From Gnetum montanum (taxonomy: Eukaryota; Streptophyta; Gnetopsida; Gnetales; Gnetaceae): a DNA stretch of 64,000 nt. Made by a program: the position numbers and the translations under genes. Shown one piece after another: positions 1-11,344 of this stretch. How positions within the stretch are numbered: position 1 is the first letter of the stretch; every line of letters starts with the position of its first letter. The DNA lies in assembly GCA_015680685.1 (NCBI GenBank), contig MNCI01006555.1:982327-1046326 (forward strand), in the 5' to 3' direction. A model generated the notes under the pieces. The model saw only the letters and a list, made by a program, of their open reading frames with translations. It made no database searches and was not told the origin of the DNA.

Positions 1-690
1 CCCTTTATGTAATGACCCTGAAACCTTTGTCCATGTTTTTTGGCTTTGCCCATTTGCTCAGCATGCATGGGAATGGGCTTCTAAGGTTTTTCCCTCATGC
101 ACTCTTACACAAGAGGCCGTAATGTTTGGTCTCTTACCTACCAGGTCCACAAACTCTCATTTCCTATGGAAGCTCCTTAGGCCCATCATTTTATATAATA
201 TTTGGAAATGTAGATGTACCACACTTTTTCAAAAGACAATTATTTCAAACTCCTTACAACTAACTACGTCAGAAAAAATGCAAATTCTTCGGCATGTTCA
301 CTTCCAAATTACATCTCAAGCCCCAAAATTCAAGATGAATGCTAACCAGTTGTTTTTCTTATTGCAGCCATGGAGTCATATAGAAGATCCAAATAATCAC
401 CATCATCAAGCCTCACTTTAGAAGAAAGTCTTCTAATTAAGCCACAGTTTTCTACACCATTTGGCCTTTTTCCTCTTTCTTCCATTTTTGTTCTCATTCG
501 ACAATCCACACCCTGGAAAAGATACACACATTTCAACGAATGGTTGATCTCTGGATTGCATTTCCACATCCTATGGAATGCTAAGTTAACATGTTTCCTC
601 TATATTAGTCTCTTCCCCCCTTCCTCAATCTATAAGTATTGAAGTAGCTTATGTACTAAATTTTGTTTTCTATTAATAAAATTCTCTTTT
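1..690 (+). mobile_element. 3' end of a LINE-type (non-LTR) retrotransposon
   Basis: The window opens inside the last part of a non-LTR retrotransposon. Coding sequence runs from base 2 to a stop at 421. About 270 bases of 3' untranslated sequence follow, with an AATAAA signal near 674-680. No clear poly(A) tail or target duplication is visible, so the 3' boundary is approximate. The rest of the element lies left of the window. Confidence 0.7.
2..421 (+). CDS. C-terminal fragment of LINE reverse transcriptase ORF (zf-RVT domain)
   Basis: The frame is open from base 2 to the stop at 421, about 139 codons, with no start because the gene begins outside the window. The first residues read PLCNDPETFVHVFWLCPFAQ and continue into HAWEW. 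This matches the zinc-binding domain at the end of plant LINE reverse transcriptases (zf-RVT; C..C, then E..H, then C, then W). The pattern is established for the family; the first Cys of the CxxC pair would fall just outside the window. In the complete protein this region follows the reverse transcriptase domain and is thought to bind nucleic acid. There is no internal stop, unlike most ORFs here, but the stretch is short. The tail after about residue 75 is not conserved enough for me to assign. Confidence 0.7.
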   Translation, partial: PLCNDPETFVHVFWLCPFAQHAWEWASKVFPSCTLTQEAVMFGLLPTRSTNSHFLWKLLRPIILYNIWKCRCTTLFQKTIISNSLQLTTSEKMQILRHVHFQITSQAPKFKMNANQLFFLLQPWSHIEDPNNHHHQASL

Positions 691-2540
691 TGGGGTCCGA
701 CACCTCCCCCCTCCCCACAAATAGTGCATTGGGAGAAAAACTAGGAAGATATTTGTTGTTCTAGAGAACAACAATCTTTGATGTGAAAGCCTCCAATCTT
801 CCTTGCAACTAGCATTGAACCTCCATTCTTCCTAGATTTCAATCATTCCTAGCGTTCATTCAACAACTATGGTGCGAAAGTAGCATGGAGGGAAAAGCAA
901 AAATCTAATAATTTATAAGGTGGATCAACATGCCAAGGACCTAGACTCATTTCAATCTAGGCTTCATCCATGGCTACTCCAAGGTAGGCCATTCTAACCC
1001 TTCGTGCTTTTGTTTCTACCCATATTTCTTATTTCTCTTGTAATTTGTGGGGCTATTTTCTTCAAATCTATGTTAATAGGTGGGACAAAAAAAAATTCTG
1101 ATAAAATCCCATCTCCTATCTTGGCCACCTCTACATAGATCTATGGTCATTTCATTGTTTTGGCTTTGGCAAATTTGATTTTCAAAATCAAGCTTGCTAT
1201 TTTCATGCTTTTTCCAAAAATTTGGGGGTAGGGCCATTTTTCTCAGATATAGGCTGAAAGATTCATCAAAATTAAGTTTCAAAAAAATCATAACCCTTTA
1301 TTTTGATAATTTTTTAAAATTATTATGTCTTATTTTTTCTATTTTGGCTATTTTTCATGGGTATGCCAAGTTGGGTTTTATGAATTTTATGCATTTTTCA
1401 ATGATTTTTGCATGAAAAAAGTAAGTAATTTTGTATATTTTTATTACAAAAATAGCAACATAATTTTAAATTCTAATATAATGGGTTTGTAACCCTATGT
1501 TTAAGCTTTCCAATGGCTATTTTTTTGTTCAATTTGGATTAATAACGACAAAGCTAAGGTTGTTTTCATAAGGTCATGCAATTAGGTTTTTTATGCCATT
1601 TTCTAGAATTCCGTTTAGATTCATGAATTTTTTCTACATAAACGGCCAGAGTTATGGATAATTTTTTGTTATTTCTGGGTGTTATTTTTCTTCAAATTTT
1701 CAACAAAGGTATGAACTTTTAATGAATTCTTCATTAAGCTTGTGTCAAAAAAGGGGGTCTATGCCATTTTTAGATTTTTAACTAAATTAATGAATTTTTT
1801 CCAAATAAACACAAGGGTTATGAATTTATTTTTATTTTGGATGCATAGGGATCAATTCAAGCTTTCAAATAGTGGTGAAATCACTTTTTTTAGAGCTCAA
1901 AAAAAATTTTGATGAATTTTTTACTAACCTTGTACAAAAGGGGGTTAATGGTAATAGGTACAGTTTTTGCTAGCCCTGGTTATATTTTATGCAAGAGATG
2001 GTTATGCATTTCTAGTTGTAATGGCTATGGATGAAAGGCTCATGATTTTATGATTCCTTTCATGGTGGAATCACGAAAATTGGAGCTTGGATGAATTTTT
2101 CATAAATTTTTAGTTATGGCTCTATCAACAAGGTTAAATTTTGATTATAGCATTTTACACCTTTGAAGATGAATGTGATTGGCATGTGTAGAGGTTTCTC
2201 TTATCAACTTCCATACCTTTGGGGATGTTATGAAATGTTTTTAATGTTTTAAATTTTGTTTTAATGGTTACAAGTAATTTTTTGTATTTTTGATAATTTT
2301 TATGTTAATGGCTATTTTCTAGATTTCAAATTTGGCTATGTGTCAACTTGTTGTGCTATCTAGGCTATAATGTTTTGGATATGATGTATAAGGCTATGAA
2401 AGGTTGTAATTATGTTGCCATCAATTCCTTAAGAAAATTTGGATAAGCCCCTTAGAGCTTTTTACTAAGGCTATTTTCACCTCCAACTAGGATGTCTTTA
2501 CAAACCTGTTAAGAAATTTCAATCGGTCCTAATATTTTTG
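691..2540. other. T-rich non-coding stretch with imperfect repeats
   Basis: No coding frame is recognisable. The stretch is rich in T runs. From about 1600 to 2110, phrases such as ATGAATTTTTT followed by a variable segment and GTTATG recur roughly every 150-170 bases, which looks like a heavily decayed tandem repeat. Near 980 there is an AAG/GTAGGCC donor-like site, and at 2543-2553 an acceptor-like GCATGTAG lies before the FCP1-like block. Much of this could therefore be one long T-rich intron of the decayed gene that follows. That reading is an inference. Confidence 0.35.
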
Positions 2541-2542
2541 CT

Positions 2543-3001
2543 TTGGCATGTAGGGTCTTTTTGAAGCCCATACTCATCATCATGGAGTTAGGGGGCATCT
2601 TATGCTACATTGGCCACCCCAAGGCTAATAACCCTCTACCTGATATGACATTGGACAAGGTCTCATTGTGGTTCTGGCCAGGGGCAAGGGAATTCCTTAC
2701 TTACATTCTTTATAATTTCAGTGTGATGTTGTGGTCATACATTCCTAAAGATGTGGTTGGGGCCATAGTGGAGACACTAATTCTTTAGGAATCTAGTCTA
2801 GTTGTTAGATTTATTACTAACAACCCACCTGCTAAGACAATAGGGGGAACTACAAATCCGATTAGTCCACACTACCTCACAAAGATTTGGATGATGCCAA
2901 AGTATAATTAATATAATGCTAATAATACTCTGATGGTGGCACATAGAGCCCACACATTATTCTAGAACCCACCTAGCACCATGTACCATCTACAAGCCTA
3001 A
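2543..3001 (+). pseudogene. Decayed FCP1/NLI-type HAD phosphatase-like fragment
   Basis: One frame reads through about 150 codons, broken only by TAG (2786), TAA and TAG codons that fit Gln positions, and ending in a TAA. In order it shows: KPILIIMELGGILCY, matching the 'LLILDLNGLLcyr' phosphatase motif I of plant FCP1-homology proteins but with the catalytic Asp replaced (ELGG); WPGAREFLTYILYNFSVMLW, matching the 'RPG..eFL.fcfe.f.vg.WSS' block; then TKIWMMPKYN and a segment with NNTLMVAHRA and NPPST, matching 'vW....yn..NTLLiDdspyKal.NPp'. This block order is that of the family. The fragment would be catalytically dead as it stands. It could be a captured host gene piece or the remnant of a host pseudogene; the neighbours do not decide. 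Recognition is from family motifs by eye. Confidence 0.55.
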
Positions 3002-3109
3002 GCATGATTATTATAGTATTTTTATGTTTTTTGATTTTATTGGTTAAACTACCTTTTCTAACTTTATCGGTTCTGTAAACTTCTTGCAAGTATAGGATCA
3101 ATGATTAAG

Positions 3110-5349
3110 GCTTGATCACTAATTATCAAACCTTGGTAGTGGCTGAAATTACTTTAGATGTATTTATAAAGGGCCCCCAAGTTAGAACTATTATGTATGA
3201 ATGGTTAAGAGGATACTTTGATGCATACACTAGTAGATTCAACCTTTTCTACAAGAAGTGTGTGGATGAGAGGATGATACACAACTAGTAGGTGGGCTCC
3301 AAGAGCTCCTTGGATCAAACCCTAGCAGCTAGTACCTATACTCAAACCACACCAAATAAGAAGAAAAAAAGTAAACATAAAAGCTATAGCTTCTAATTTT
3401 TTATGGTTGTAAAAATTCTAACTGTTCTATTAAAATTTCTTATGTTAATGCTAAACATTGGTTGTTACCTTGCACGACCCTCCACCTCTACTGATGTCAC
3501 CTTACCACTTGCAAGACATCATGAGGATACCCGCATCCTAAAGTTTCATGAGGTGATACTAACACAGGAGTGGCTGAGGGGACCAATGCATGGATACATT
3601 CAATCAAACATTCAACATGCTAGTTTGCTTGATTTCTTTATGGCACGCCCTTCCATCCCCACTATAAAGATGGTAAATGTCATCAACTCCTTTAATGAAG
3701 AATTGATTTCTTCCACACCATCATCCAAGATGTGCCAATTACCATAGCCATTAATGGGAACACCTTTTGCAACTTTTTTGGTGTCCCCGCTAATGGGGCA
3801 AAGGTTGCCACTAGAATAGTAAAGAAAGCATGCCATCATGAGAAAGTTTTAAAGTGGCTTGGTGCCAGCATGGGCCACTCTAGAATTTCCATAGACAACT
3901 TTATTAATCCTAATACAAAGGCTTCATATCATTTTTTTAGGTCCCATGATTTTCCTAAACTGTTATAACAAAAGAAGGTATTCAGCATCACACAAGGTTG
4001 GACCTTTAAGAAGGTCCTGATAGATGACATTAAGTTCAACTAGGTAGTTGCATTGGCTATTGGCCTTCAAGATGAGATCCTCAAACTCTGCGATGACACC
4101 TCTACTATAATCCACATGCATTGTGCATTTTTTGTAGGTTACTTGAAGAGGTTCGTAGAGTTTCTAGTGGTGTGGAGAAATGGATGATGGATTGCCCAAG
4201 ATCTAGACCAACTATCTCAGCCTTAGATAAGGTACATTTATGCAATGGTGAAGGCCTAGAACCCACTAGAGGAAATGGAGAATTCACTATCCATTACCAC
4301 CAAGGGTTTTGATTCTATATGGTGTGAATCCCCTAATAGCTTAGAGGAGGATCCCCTCATGATCCCAACCAGCATCCAAGAGGTTAAGTAGTGATGCAAA
4401 GAAGCCAAAGGAGAAGCTAGGGCCAAGCTAAAGAGGCCCATAGAGGAACCACCACTAGCATTAGATCTATTTGTCCTAAAGAAGCTTAAGTTTAAGCTTA
4501 AGTCATCACAACAAGTAGTCATAGGTAAGATTTATTTATGTTTTGGCTACTCTATGTTTTAAGGTCTTCTGAATACATTATGATTTCTACTACTAATTAG
4601 TTTTCTATGTGCTATGGTTCCAAAAAAGCATCAAGTCATGGTAGGCCAAGTTGCTGTGAAGGAGGAGGCATATAGACATGTAGTTGTTGTAGCTAAGGAG
4701 GAACAAAGGTATGTAGAGGAGGCACTCTTATGGTAGCATGAGGCTAAAGGGTTTTTCAACATTGATCTAGATGCCTTGTTCAAGGAGACAATGCCAAGCA
4801 CATCCCCCATTATCATTCCAAAGAAAGAGGAGAAGCCAAGTATGTAGATGTCTTTACACTATTTGTTATATCTTATTATTTTAAATTTGGTTTTCATCCT
4901 AAACATTTGATGATTGTTATGCTTATACTAGTTCCTAAGCCACTAATTTAGGTCCCTACCCTTAAGATTCTTGGGAGACCATTGGTGGACGACCCAGACA
5001 AGGTGGAATTCATGCATGCGATGGCTAAGGACATCATCAACCAATTGCATCAAGTTACACCCAAGATAGGTAACAAATTTATTTTCTATGCTTTAGTTAT
5101 TTTTCTATGTCATATGTTTTATGTTATGACAATCTTAGGTTGTATACGATGTTTATGATTGTATTTTATGGTTATCTAGTGCCTTTTGTGAAGTGGGACC
5201 TAAGTCGAGACATGGAGATTGACTCCTTGCCGAAGCCTCCCTCTGATGTCTCTAGTGTACCCTTGAAGTTATATAAGACTACTACTGATCTAGCAATGTT
5301 GTGTGCCAAAACTTCATGGGAGTTGGAGAGGTCCAACAAATCCCTATAA
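3110..5349 (+). pseudogene. Unrecognised, decayed multi-exon-like ORF
   Basis: Several + strand blocks read as protein but are separated by T-rich stretches with GT and AG borders: about 3110-3370 (ends in a Lys-rich run), 3470-3965 (with a frame change near 3735), 3966-4520, 4620-4850, 4950-5070 and 5180-5349. Examples of readable text are YEWLRGYFDAYTSRFNLFYK, NGNTFCNFFGVPANG and DIINQLHQVTPKIG. I do not recognise the family. The arrangement suggests exons and short introns, unlike the uninterrupted retroelement ORFs elsewhere in the window. It follows the FCP1-like block in the same orientation, so both may derive from one transcript unit. In-frame TAG and TAA at probable Gln codons show it is dead. 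The right border abuts the - strand NA-F element near 5350-5380. Confidence 0.35.
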
Positions 5350-5379
5350 AACCAATAGAAAACTTAGGCTAAATGGTTA

Positions 5380-8300
5380 TGGTACAAATGGCTATAAAGG
5401 ACATAAGGGCACAACATGAAAGGGGTAGGGGTGCATGTTACTTATGCAAGCTCTTCCTAATCTTAAAAATGTTAGGAAACATATAAGGCCTTTTCTACAC
5501 AAGTTTGTACTCACCACCCCCTTCACTAATGATGTTGATGAGGAGTTTATTCCATGACACATACCATTACACATCATTCTTGTTCTTGGGTTGTTCCTCT
5601 CTCTTGGGTTGGTGGACTTCGTGGTTGGGAGTTTCCTCCTAAAGCTCCACTTTAGACCCTTGTTCTATGTTCATATTATTAATATCTATGGGAACCATTC
5701 TATCACCACAAATGATGATTTTATCTCCCTCATAAGAAAGGTAAATTTCTTGGTTAATAGGCGAATACACAGCTCGTAATTAAGCTAACCAAGATCTTCC
5801 AAGGATAAGGTTGAACCTTGGCATCTCCTCCACCACCAAGAAATTGGTTGTTGTGGGGAATTACTCCCCTTCCACAAAGTTTAAGGAGATATACCCCTTG
5901 AAAGCAACCCTTTATTCAATGACGGATTTGAAAGTTATGGCTATTGTATATTGTATTTGCTCTATTAAGTTGAAGTACTTAATCATGGTGCATGGGATGA
6001 CATTTGTTACATTTCCATCATCAACATGAACCTGATGCACTTTAAAATACCCTACACATATGGTAATGAACAAAGGATACCTAGCCACCTCATCATGTTA
6101 GGGATTGATCTTGATTTTTCTATCACGAAATACTATGGGTGTTGACTTCTCCTCCCTCAGTGAGGGAGGAACGATGACTACATGTATGGATTTCTCATTA
6201 GTAGGGATGTCCTCACTAATGAGGATGAAAGTCAACATTTTGACTCGTGCCTCATGATATGTGGTGGAATTCATGATCAGGTCATATAAGCTCAAGGTTG
6301 TATTCTTTTGCTTAAGAGATTGTTTGACCTAATCCATCACACTAAGGAAGCTTTTATCATTGGCCATGGGCTTGTCATCTCAGTTATGCTTCACTTCCTT
6401 CATGCATCACAAAATGCAAACTTCATCTTTGATGGTTTTTGTTGGGACTTCTCCTCTTTATTCTACCTATGGCTTTTAGGATCCTCTTGTGGCTTGTTGA
6501 ATGAAGTGAACTAGGAAAAGGAGGTCATGCATATACCCAAGATAGGAGTGGAGTTTAGTGAACCTACTTCCTTCCATGCCTTCATTTGCTTGTCTCTCAT
6601 ATTAGTGGGCTTTTCCTTATGCTTCTTCCTTTTCTTATTTCAAATATTTTGGTTGTCAGTCATTGGTTATAAGAAAGAGGAAGTAGCATTTGCCACCACA
6701 ATAGGTTGTTGTGTGGTCATGTTAGTTGGTTGGGCTATGGCCAATGGGGCTATGTTGGGCTAGGGAATCCTAATGACAAAAGGTCCCCTTGGAGGCACTT
6801 GCAATGGTACTCTCACAATGAAAGGAGGTCTTGTACAAGTGGAAGCTGAAGAGGCCCTTTAATCACAAGGGGGTACCTAGATCATGAATGGTTCCCTTGC
6901 TGGTCTCTTATTGTCATAAATGTTGAATGCTAAAATAACAGAGGATTGTTATTATCATTTAATAGGTCCTTGTACACTTGCATCGATTGATTTTGTGGTT
7001 AAACTAGGTTGGAAGAATCTATAACCAACTCTCCCCTATCTATCATTTTATAGTAATTCATCCTTCAATGCAATGCAAAAGTCTATGTCATGATCAAGTA
7101 GTTGGTGATAGTGGAAAAAGTGGTCTAGTTTGAAGTACCTAGGCAATTGGGGATCATGCTTCATTGCTCAAGTGGGATCCCTGGCTATTTCGCATAGCCT
7201 TTTGTGCTTCTTTCAAGCAACTTTGATCATCTATTTTTATTATATGCACCCATTATTCAATAGTTGATCTATCAGCAAAGATGGTTTCAAAGACAAGGTA
7301 GTGTATTTGCTTTGGTCCTTCCACAAAAAATTTGACCTAGTTGTAGTTGATGCAGTGGACATAGATGTTGATGGTTGGTTATTGTGGTTATTAGTGGGAG
7401 ACCTTGGGTGGATTGTTACTTAGCCCTTGGTTAGTGGTCTTGGCCTCTTTGGCCACTGTTTCTATGGCCATGTTGTTTTGTTTGTTCTTTTTCTTGTCCT
7501 TTTGCGTACGTCCATTTTTGTATGCTAGATAGGTTGGGTCATGGTTGGCCTCCATAGCATCTTCTATGTTCTTGGTCTAAGAGAACACTTGGCTAAGAAA
7601 CCATGGGTCAAGGTAATAAAGTTTAGACTTGATAAAGTTGTTAACTATCCCTTTAAATATATGAAAAAGATGGGCCTTAGCTATTGGCTCTAGTATTTTG
7701 TTTAGCAATCCATTCTACCTTTGGATGAACTTCTGTACAAGCTCAAAGGGTCACTACTTGACCTCCATGAGTTGGTCAAGCATGGTATTGGGCTTCAAGC
7801 TATACTTGAAGTAGTTAATAAACTAGGCTATTAAGTCCTCAAGAGAGGATATGGATCCTCTAGGTAGTGTGTGGTACCAATCAAGCACTTTCCTAGTCAA
7901 GGACATAGGAAAAATCCTCATTATAGTATGAGTCCATAGGTGCAATAGTAAACACTTGAATCTAAAGGTTATAAAGTGAGCATTAGGGTTACCTTCTTCA
8001 TTGTATTGCTGAACTAGGGGATAGGAACACCAAGAGGAAGTTTCAAGGGTGAGACCACAAAACTAATGGGATCATCCTAGTAGAAATCCATAATCTTAAC
8101 ACTTTGGAAAGTAGAGGATTTGAGCCCTTTTAACTCCTTTGTTAGGTCCTAGATCATCTTGAAGGCTTGAAGGCCTGATCTAGGTCCTATGGTGGCCTTG
8201 TTGGTTATGAGGCTTGCACATATGGTTGTGGCATTTGTTGTGAGGCTTGTGACCTTGCTATGGATTGAAATAGGGAAGGAAGTAATTGTGTTATGGTCAT

Positions 8301-9042
8301 AGCTTATGGGCCAAACAAGGAGAAAGAAGTTTGTGCCAGTACCCAAGGCACAAATGGAATAAAGGGAATGTATGATCCCTGAGTTGCCTAAGATCCCATG
8401 GTGGGCTCCACATGGAGGGTTAGTGGATTTGCAATGGTAAAAACAACCATCAATGGCTACATAGATCAAGGCTATGTGACAAAATTCATCAATGGGTTAT
8501 AAGTCATGGGTTGTGGCATCAATTAAGTTTCATGCATGACTATGACTAGTGTGGGGTCAATCATGGTAGGGTAGGAGGGAGTGAAAGATGGCAGTGCCAT
8601 GCCCATGGAGAACACAAAGGCATTAGATGGTGGTGTTGTGGCCTTGGGATATTTTTATTGGAGTAATCCTCCCAGGGTATTTTCAAGCTTAGACTCTATC
8701 CTAAATTCATCCTCCTCTTCTTGTTGTTCTTCCAAGCTATACTTGTCATCCTCTTCCTCCATCCCAATTAATTAGGCTAGGATACTCACATACATATCAA
8801 TGAGAAGTATTTTATCATAGGGGGAAGGGATGTACTCTTTTTCATTGTGGTGGATGTGTTCAAACTCATTTTTAGCTTCTACTTTCAAACATTGAATTAG
8901 CATGCCTACCTACATTTTGGCACAAATGTAGTTGTATCGATCTTCATTTATGGCAACAAAGTCAAGAATTTTTTTCCTAACCCTCAAATACTACTTGCAT
9001 TTGATGATAGCTAGGTCTTTGGGGTCATAAACCCCATGGCTT
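5380..9042 (-). pseudogene. gag-protease polyprotein of element NA-F (decayed)
   Basis: This is a - strand homologue of the NA-C gag-protease ORF at 31797-34964. Collinear blocks: an N-terminal segment with DFVAINEDRYNYICAK (about 8990) matching TFVILT.EQYNFICVK in NA-C; a retrotransposon Gag block near 7700-7850 with FKYSLKPNTMLDQLMEVK; a conserved block at 6098-6295 starting MSLYDLIMNSTTYHEA; and a protease-end block near 5800 with MPRFNLILGRSWLA. Past the protease the frame continues to about 5380, with three Gln-type stops, into a tail containing CCALMSFIAICTITI. No reverse transcriptase or integrase follows before the sequence changes strand near 5350. Many TAA and TAG stops and some frame changes make it non-functional. 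The start at about 9040 is chosen by alignment with NA-C. Confidence 0.7.
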
Positions 9043-9520
9043 GTTGGCTAGGACCTTCTCCAGTGAAGGTGAATGATAATTTGGTGGATTACTAGAAAGA
9101 CATGGTTATAGTGCTAAAAATGGCTTAAATTAGGCTATAAAAGGTAAAGATAGAGGTAAATCCTAACAAGTGAAATTCAAAAATGGTCAAAGAAAGCAAA
9201 AAAACAACTAAAAATGAAGCACTTTCTATAATAAGTGGGGGTAAGGAGGTTTACCCATTTACCAATAATAGAAAGGTGGTAAAGTTGGTAACAAGTCTCA
9301 CCTACACTAGCCCCTTAACTACCTCTATGTTGGGTATGGCAAAGAAGCAAAGAAGGAGGGTGAGATGTGGGGAACCCATACCTTGCTAATTCAATGTTGA
9401 TGAGGGGGAAAAGGCTGAAAACCAAAGTGGAAAGCTGATGTTTTTTCACTAGAACTTGGTTTTATCATGTTGCTAATTTTCTCATCTAGGAAAGATAGGG
9501 GGACACTGACTTCTAGAACT
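9043..9520 (-). other. NA-F leader and probable primer-binding region
   Basis: This is non-coding leader between the gag start and the LTR of NA-F. Near 9501-9524 the - strand reads AAAGTTCTAGAAGTCAG, which resembles the sequence immediately inside the NA-C 5' LTR (AATGACGCTAGAAGGAGG). The two are probably the same primer-binding site in decayed and younger form. I cannot name the tRNA. Confidence 0.4.
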
Positions 9521-11171
9521 TTAATGATTTCCAACAAGATTGCAACACCCACTTTGGAAACTAGAAAAAATTAGCAACAAAAAGAAAAAGGATGAAAGGT
9601 TTCAACAGTGGCTTTTGGATGAAAAATCATCACCCAACCACCTACAACTTCTACAGTGCAATATCTATCACATGGGAGGGAAGAAACAACATTGGTTTTC
9701 AAATATTTTTCTACAAAAAAAAAAGTCAAAAAAAGGCTTTCAACTTGCAATGTTGGCTATTGGGAAGATAGATTTTTTATGAAGAAATCTGGCAGATGCC
9801 CTCCTTCTAACTCTAGAAGACTATTGCAACTAGAAAAACTAATTATTGAAAAACTGAAAGGTCTAGTGTAGTAACCTCAACCCAAAATCCCCTATGCCTC
9901 TAAAAAATTTAATTCCAGGTACCCTTGATAGTCCAATAGATCAACCAAGGACTTACAAAATGCAAAATAGTGGATTTCAAAAAATAAAATGCAAAAATTA
10001 TAGATCTGTAAAATGGAAAGAAAATGTAGATTGCACACAAAATGAACCTTTAAAACTTTATTAAAATAATAAAAAATAATTTTTAGAAATTTGTATAAGA
10101 ATGCTTATGAGAGAGAAAAGGGGCGTTCATTGGGGTAGGAGTTCAAAACTCATTGAAGCCAATGTGATCTACTCCACAATCCGAATGCTAAGCCACTCTT
10201 GATGCTTTTGAACCTCCTCTACTACAAATTACATATCTACAACTTGGTCACTACTAGGGGTGAGAAAAGTGAAAATTTTGATTTCTATATTACTCCACAC
10301 TAGGAATTGGAAATCCCAAAAATGTAACATTGACACCAAAATACCACAAGTCTTAGTAGTGTTTACAAGGAGGGTAACAAGGTTGCAAGGGTTCCACGCT
10401 GGGAGGCTCTAAGAAGCTATGTTTCTACAATGTTGCAAGAGCTCTTAGAAGTTAAAAATTGCTATGTTCTTGAAAATGCCAAAGTATGGAACTACCAAAA
10501 ATTTTGGAACTTGTAAATGGTGTTTGAGTTTTGGTTTTACAAGTTTTGGGCCATGATTTTTGCTACAAATTAGCTAACAAATTGGCTACAAATTTTTGTC
10601 TCATACAAGTGAGATGGATACCCAAATTTGGAGGGTTACTATGTATAGTAAGTGCTAAACCCCCACGGTGATTTCATTTACTATAAATAGTAATGGTAAA
10701 ACACCTTCTATGTTGGAGGTAGATCTTACATGCTAAGCCTTCTACCATCCTTGCTAGTGTGGTTGGTCAACTTTGAGGTCATTGGAATTAAAAATTCTTG
10801 CTCATGTAGCTTTCATCCTAAGGGAGAGGAGTTTCAATGCTAGGGTGGAAGATCAAACTCCTCCACACTAGGTATTATGTCTCCCCTCACTTCTCCATGC
10901 TAAGATATACCTCTCCACGATGGGGGTATGTGAGACATCCTCTCTGCAGGTGTTTCCAACATAGAAAAGTGTATACGCCCCATAGGATCCATCAAATTGT
11001 CATTTTTGGTAGTCCAAAAGGCTTTTTTAACCCCCAAAAGTATGAAATATGTGAGATTGCCCCTCATGGGCTACAACCCTCACATTTACAATGAAGTTTT
11101 TTCTCAAGTTTCATGGGGTGAAGGCTACATGGTGAAATTGGTTATAACATGCAAATTTTTGTGGTGTTTCA
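9521..11171 (-). repeat. 5' LTR of element NA-F
   Basis: Read on the - strand, the LTR begins at 11171 with TGAAACACCACAAAAATTTG. This matches the NA-C LTR start TGAAACACCACAAAAGTTTG. The inner end is placed near 9520 because primer-site-like sequence follows. The length, about 1.65 kb, is close to the 1723 bp of NA-C. Around 10620-10990 it contains several diverged short repeats around TATACC and GTGTGGAG, and a GTATAC motif near 10970. The rest has diverged too far to align by eye. The duplicated flank would be GTCCC at 11172-11176 (+ strand), but the other end of NA-F is not visible. Confidence 0.6.
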
Positions 11172-11344
11172 GTCCCTTACAAAACTAGAAGGTAGATTTA
11201 ACTGTACATGGCTTACTAGCTATTTACATGACTTAGACTGCTACAATGGTTTGTTTACAAGATATGACACATTTACATGACAAGATGAACAAAAAAAATA
11301 AAACTTAAAATTGGTCAATGTAATTCATGTTCCCGGTAGTGGTG
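11172..11344 (-). other. 3' untranslated region of Ath-E interrupted by NA-F
   Basis: This short non-coding stretch lies between the end of the Ath-E downstream ORF and the NA-F LTR. It is AT-rich with repeated ATTTACATGAC and TTTACA phrases on the + strand. The remainder of the Ath-E 3' region and its 3' LTR are not visible and must lie beyond NA-F or be lost. Confidence 0.4.

Noticed and set aside
5811-6029. + strand frame in the NA-F region
   Set aside because: Antisense of the protease end. The corresponding antisense frame occurs at 34556-34741 of NA-C, which helped prove homology.
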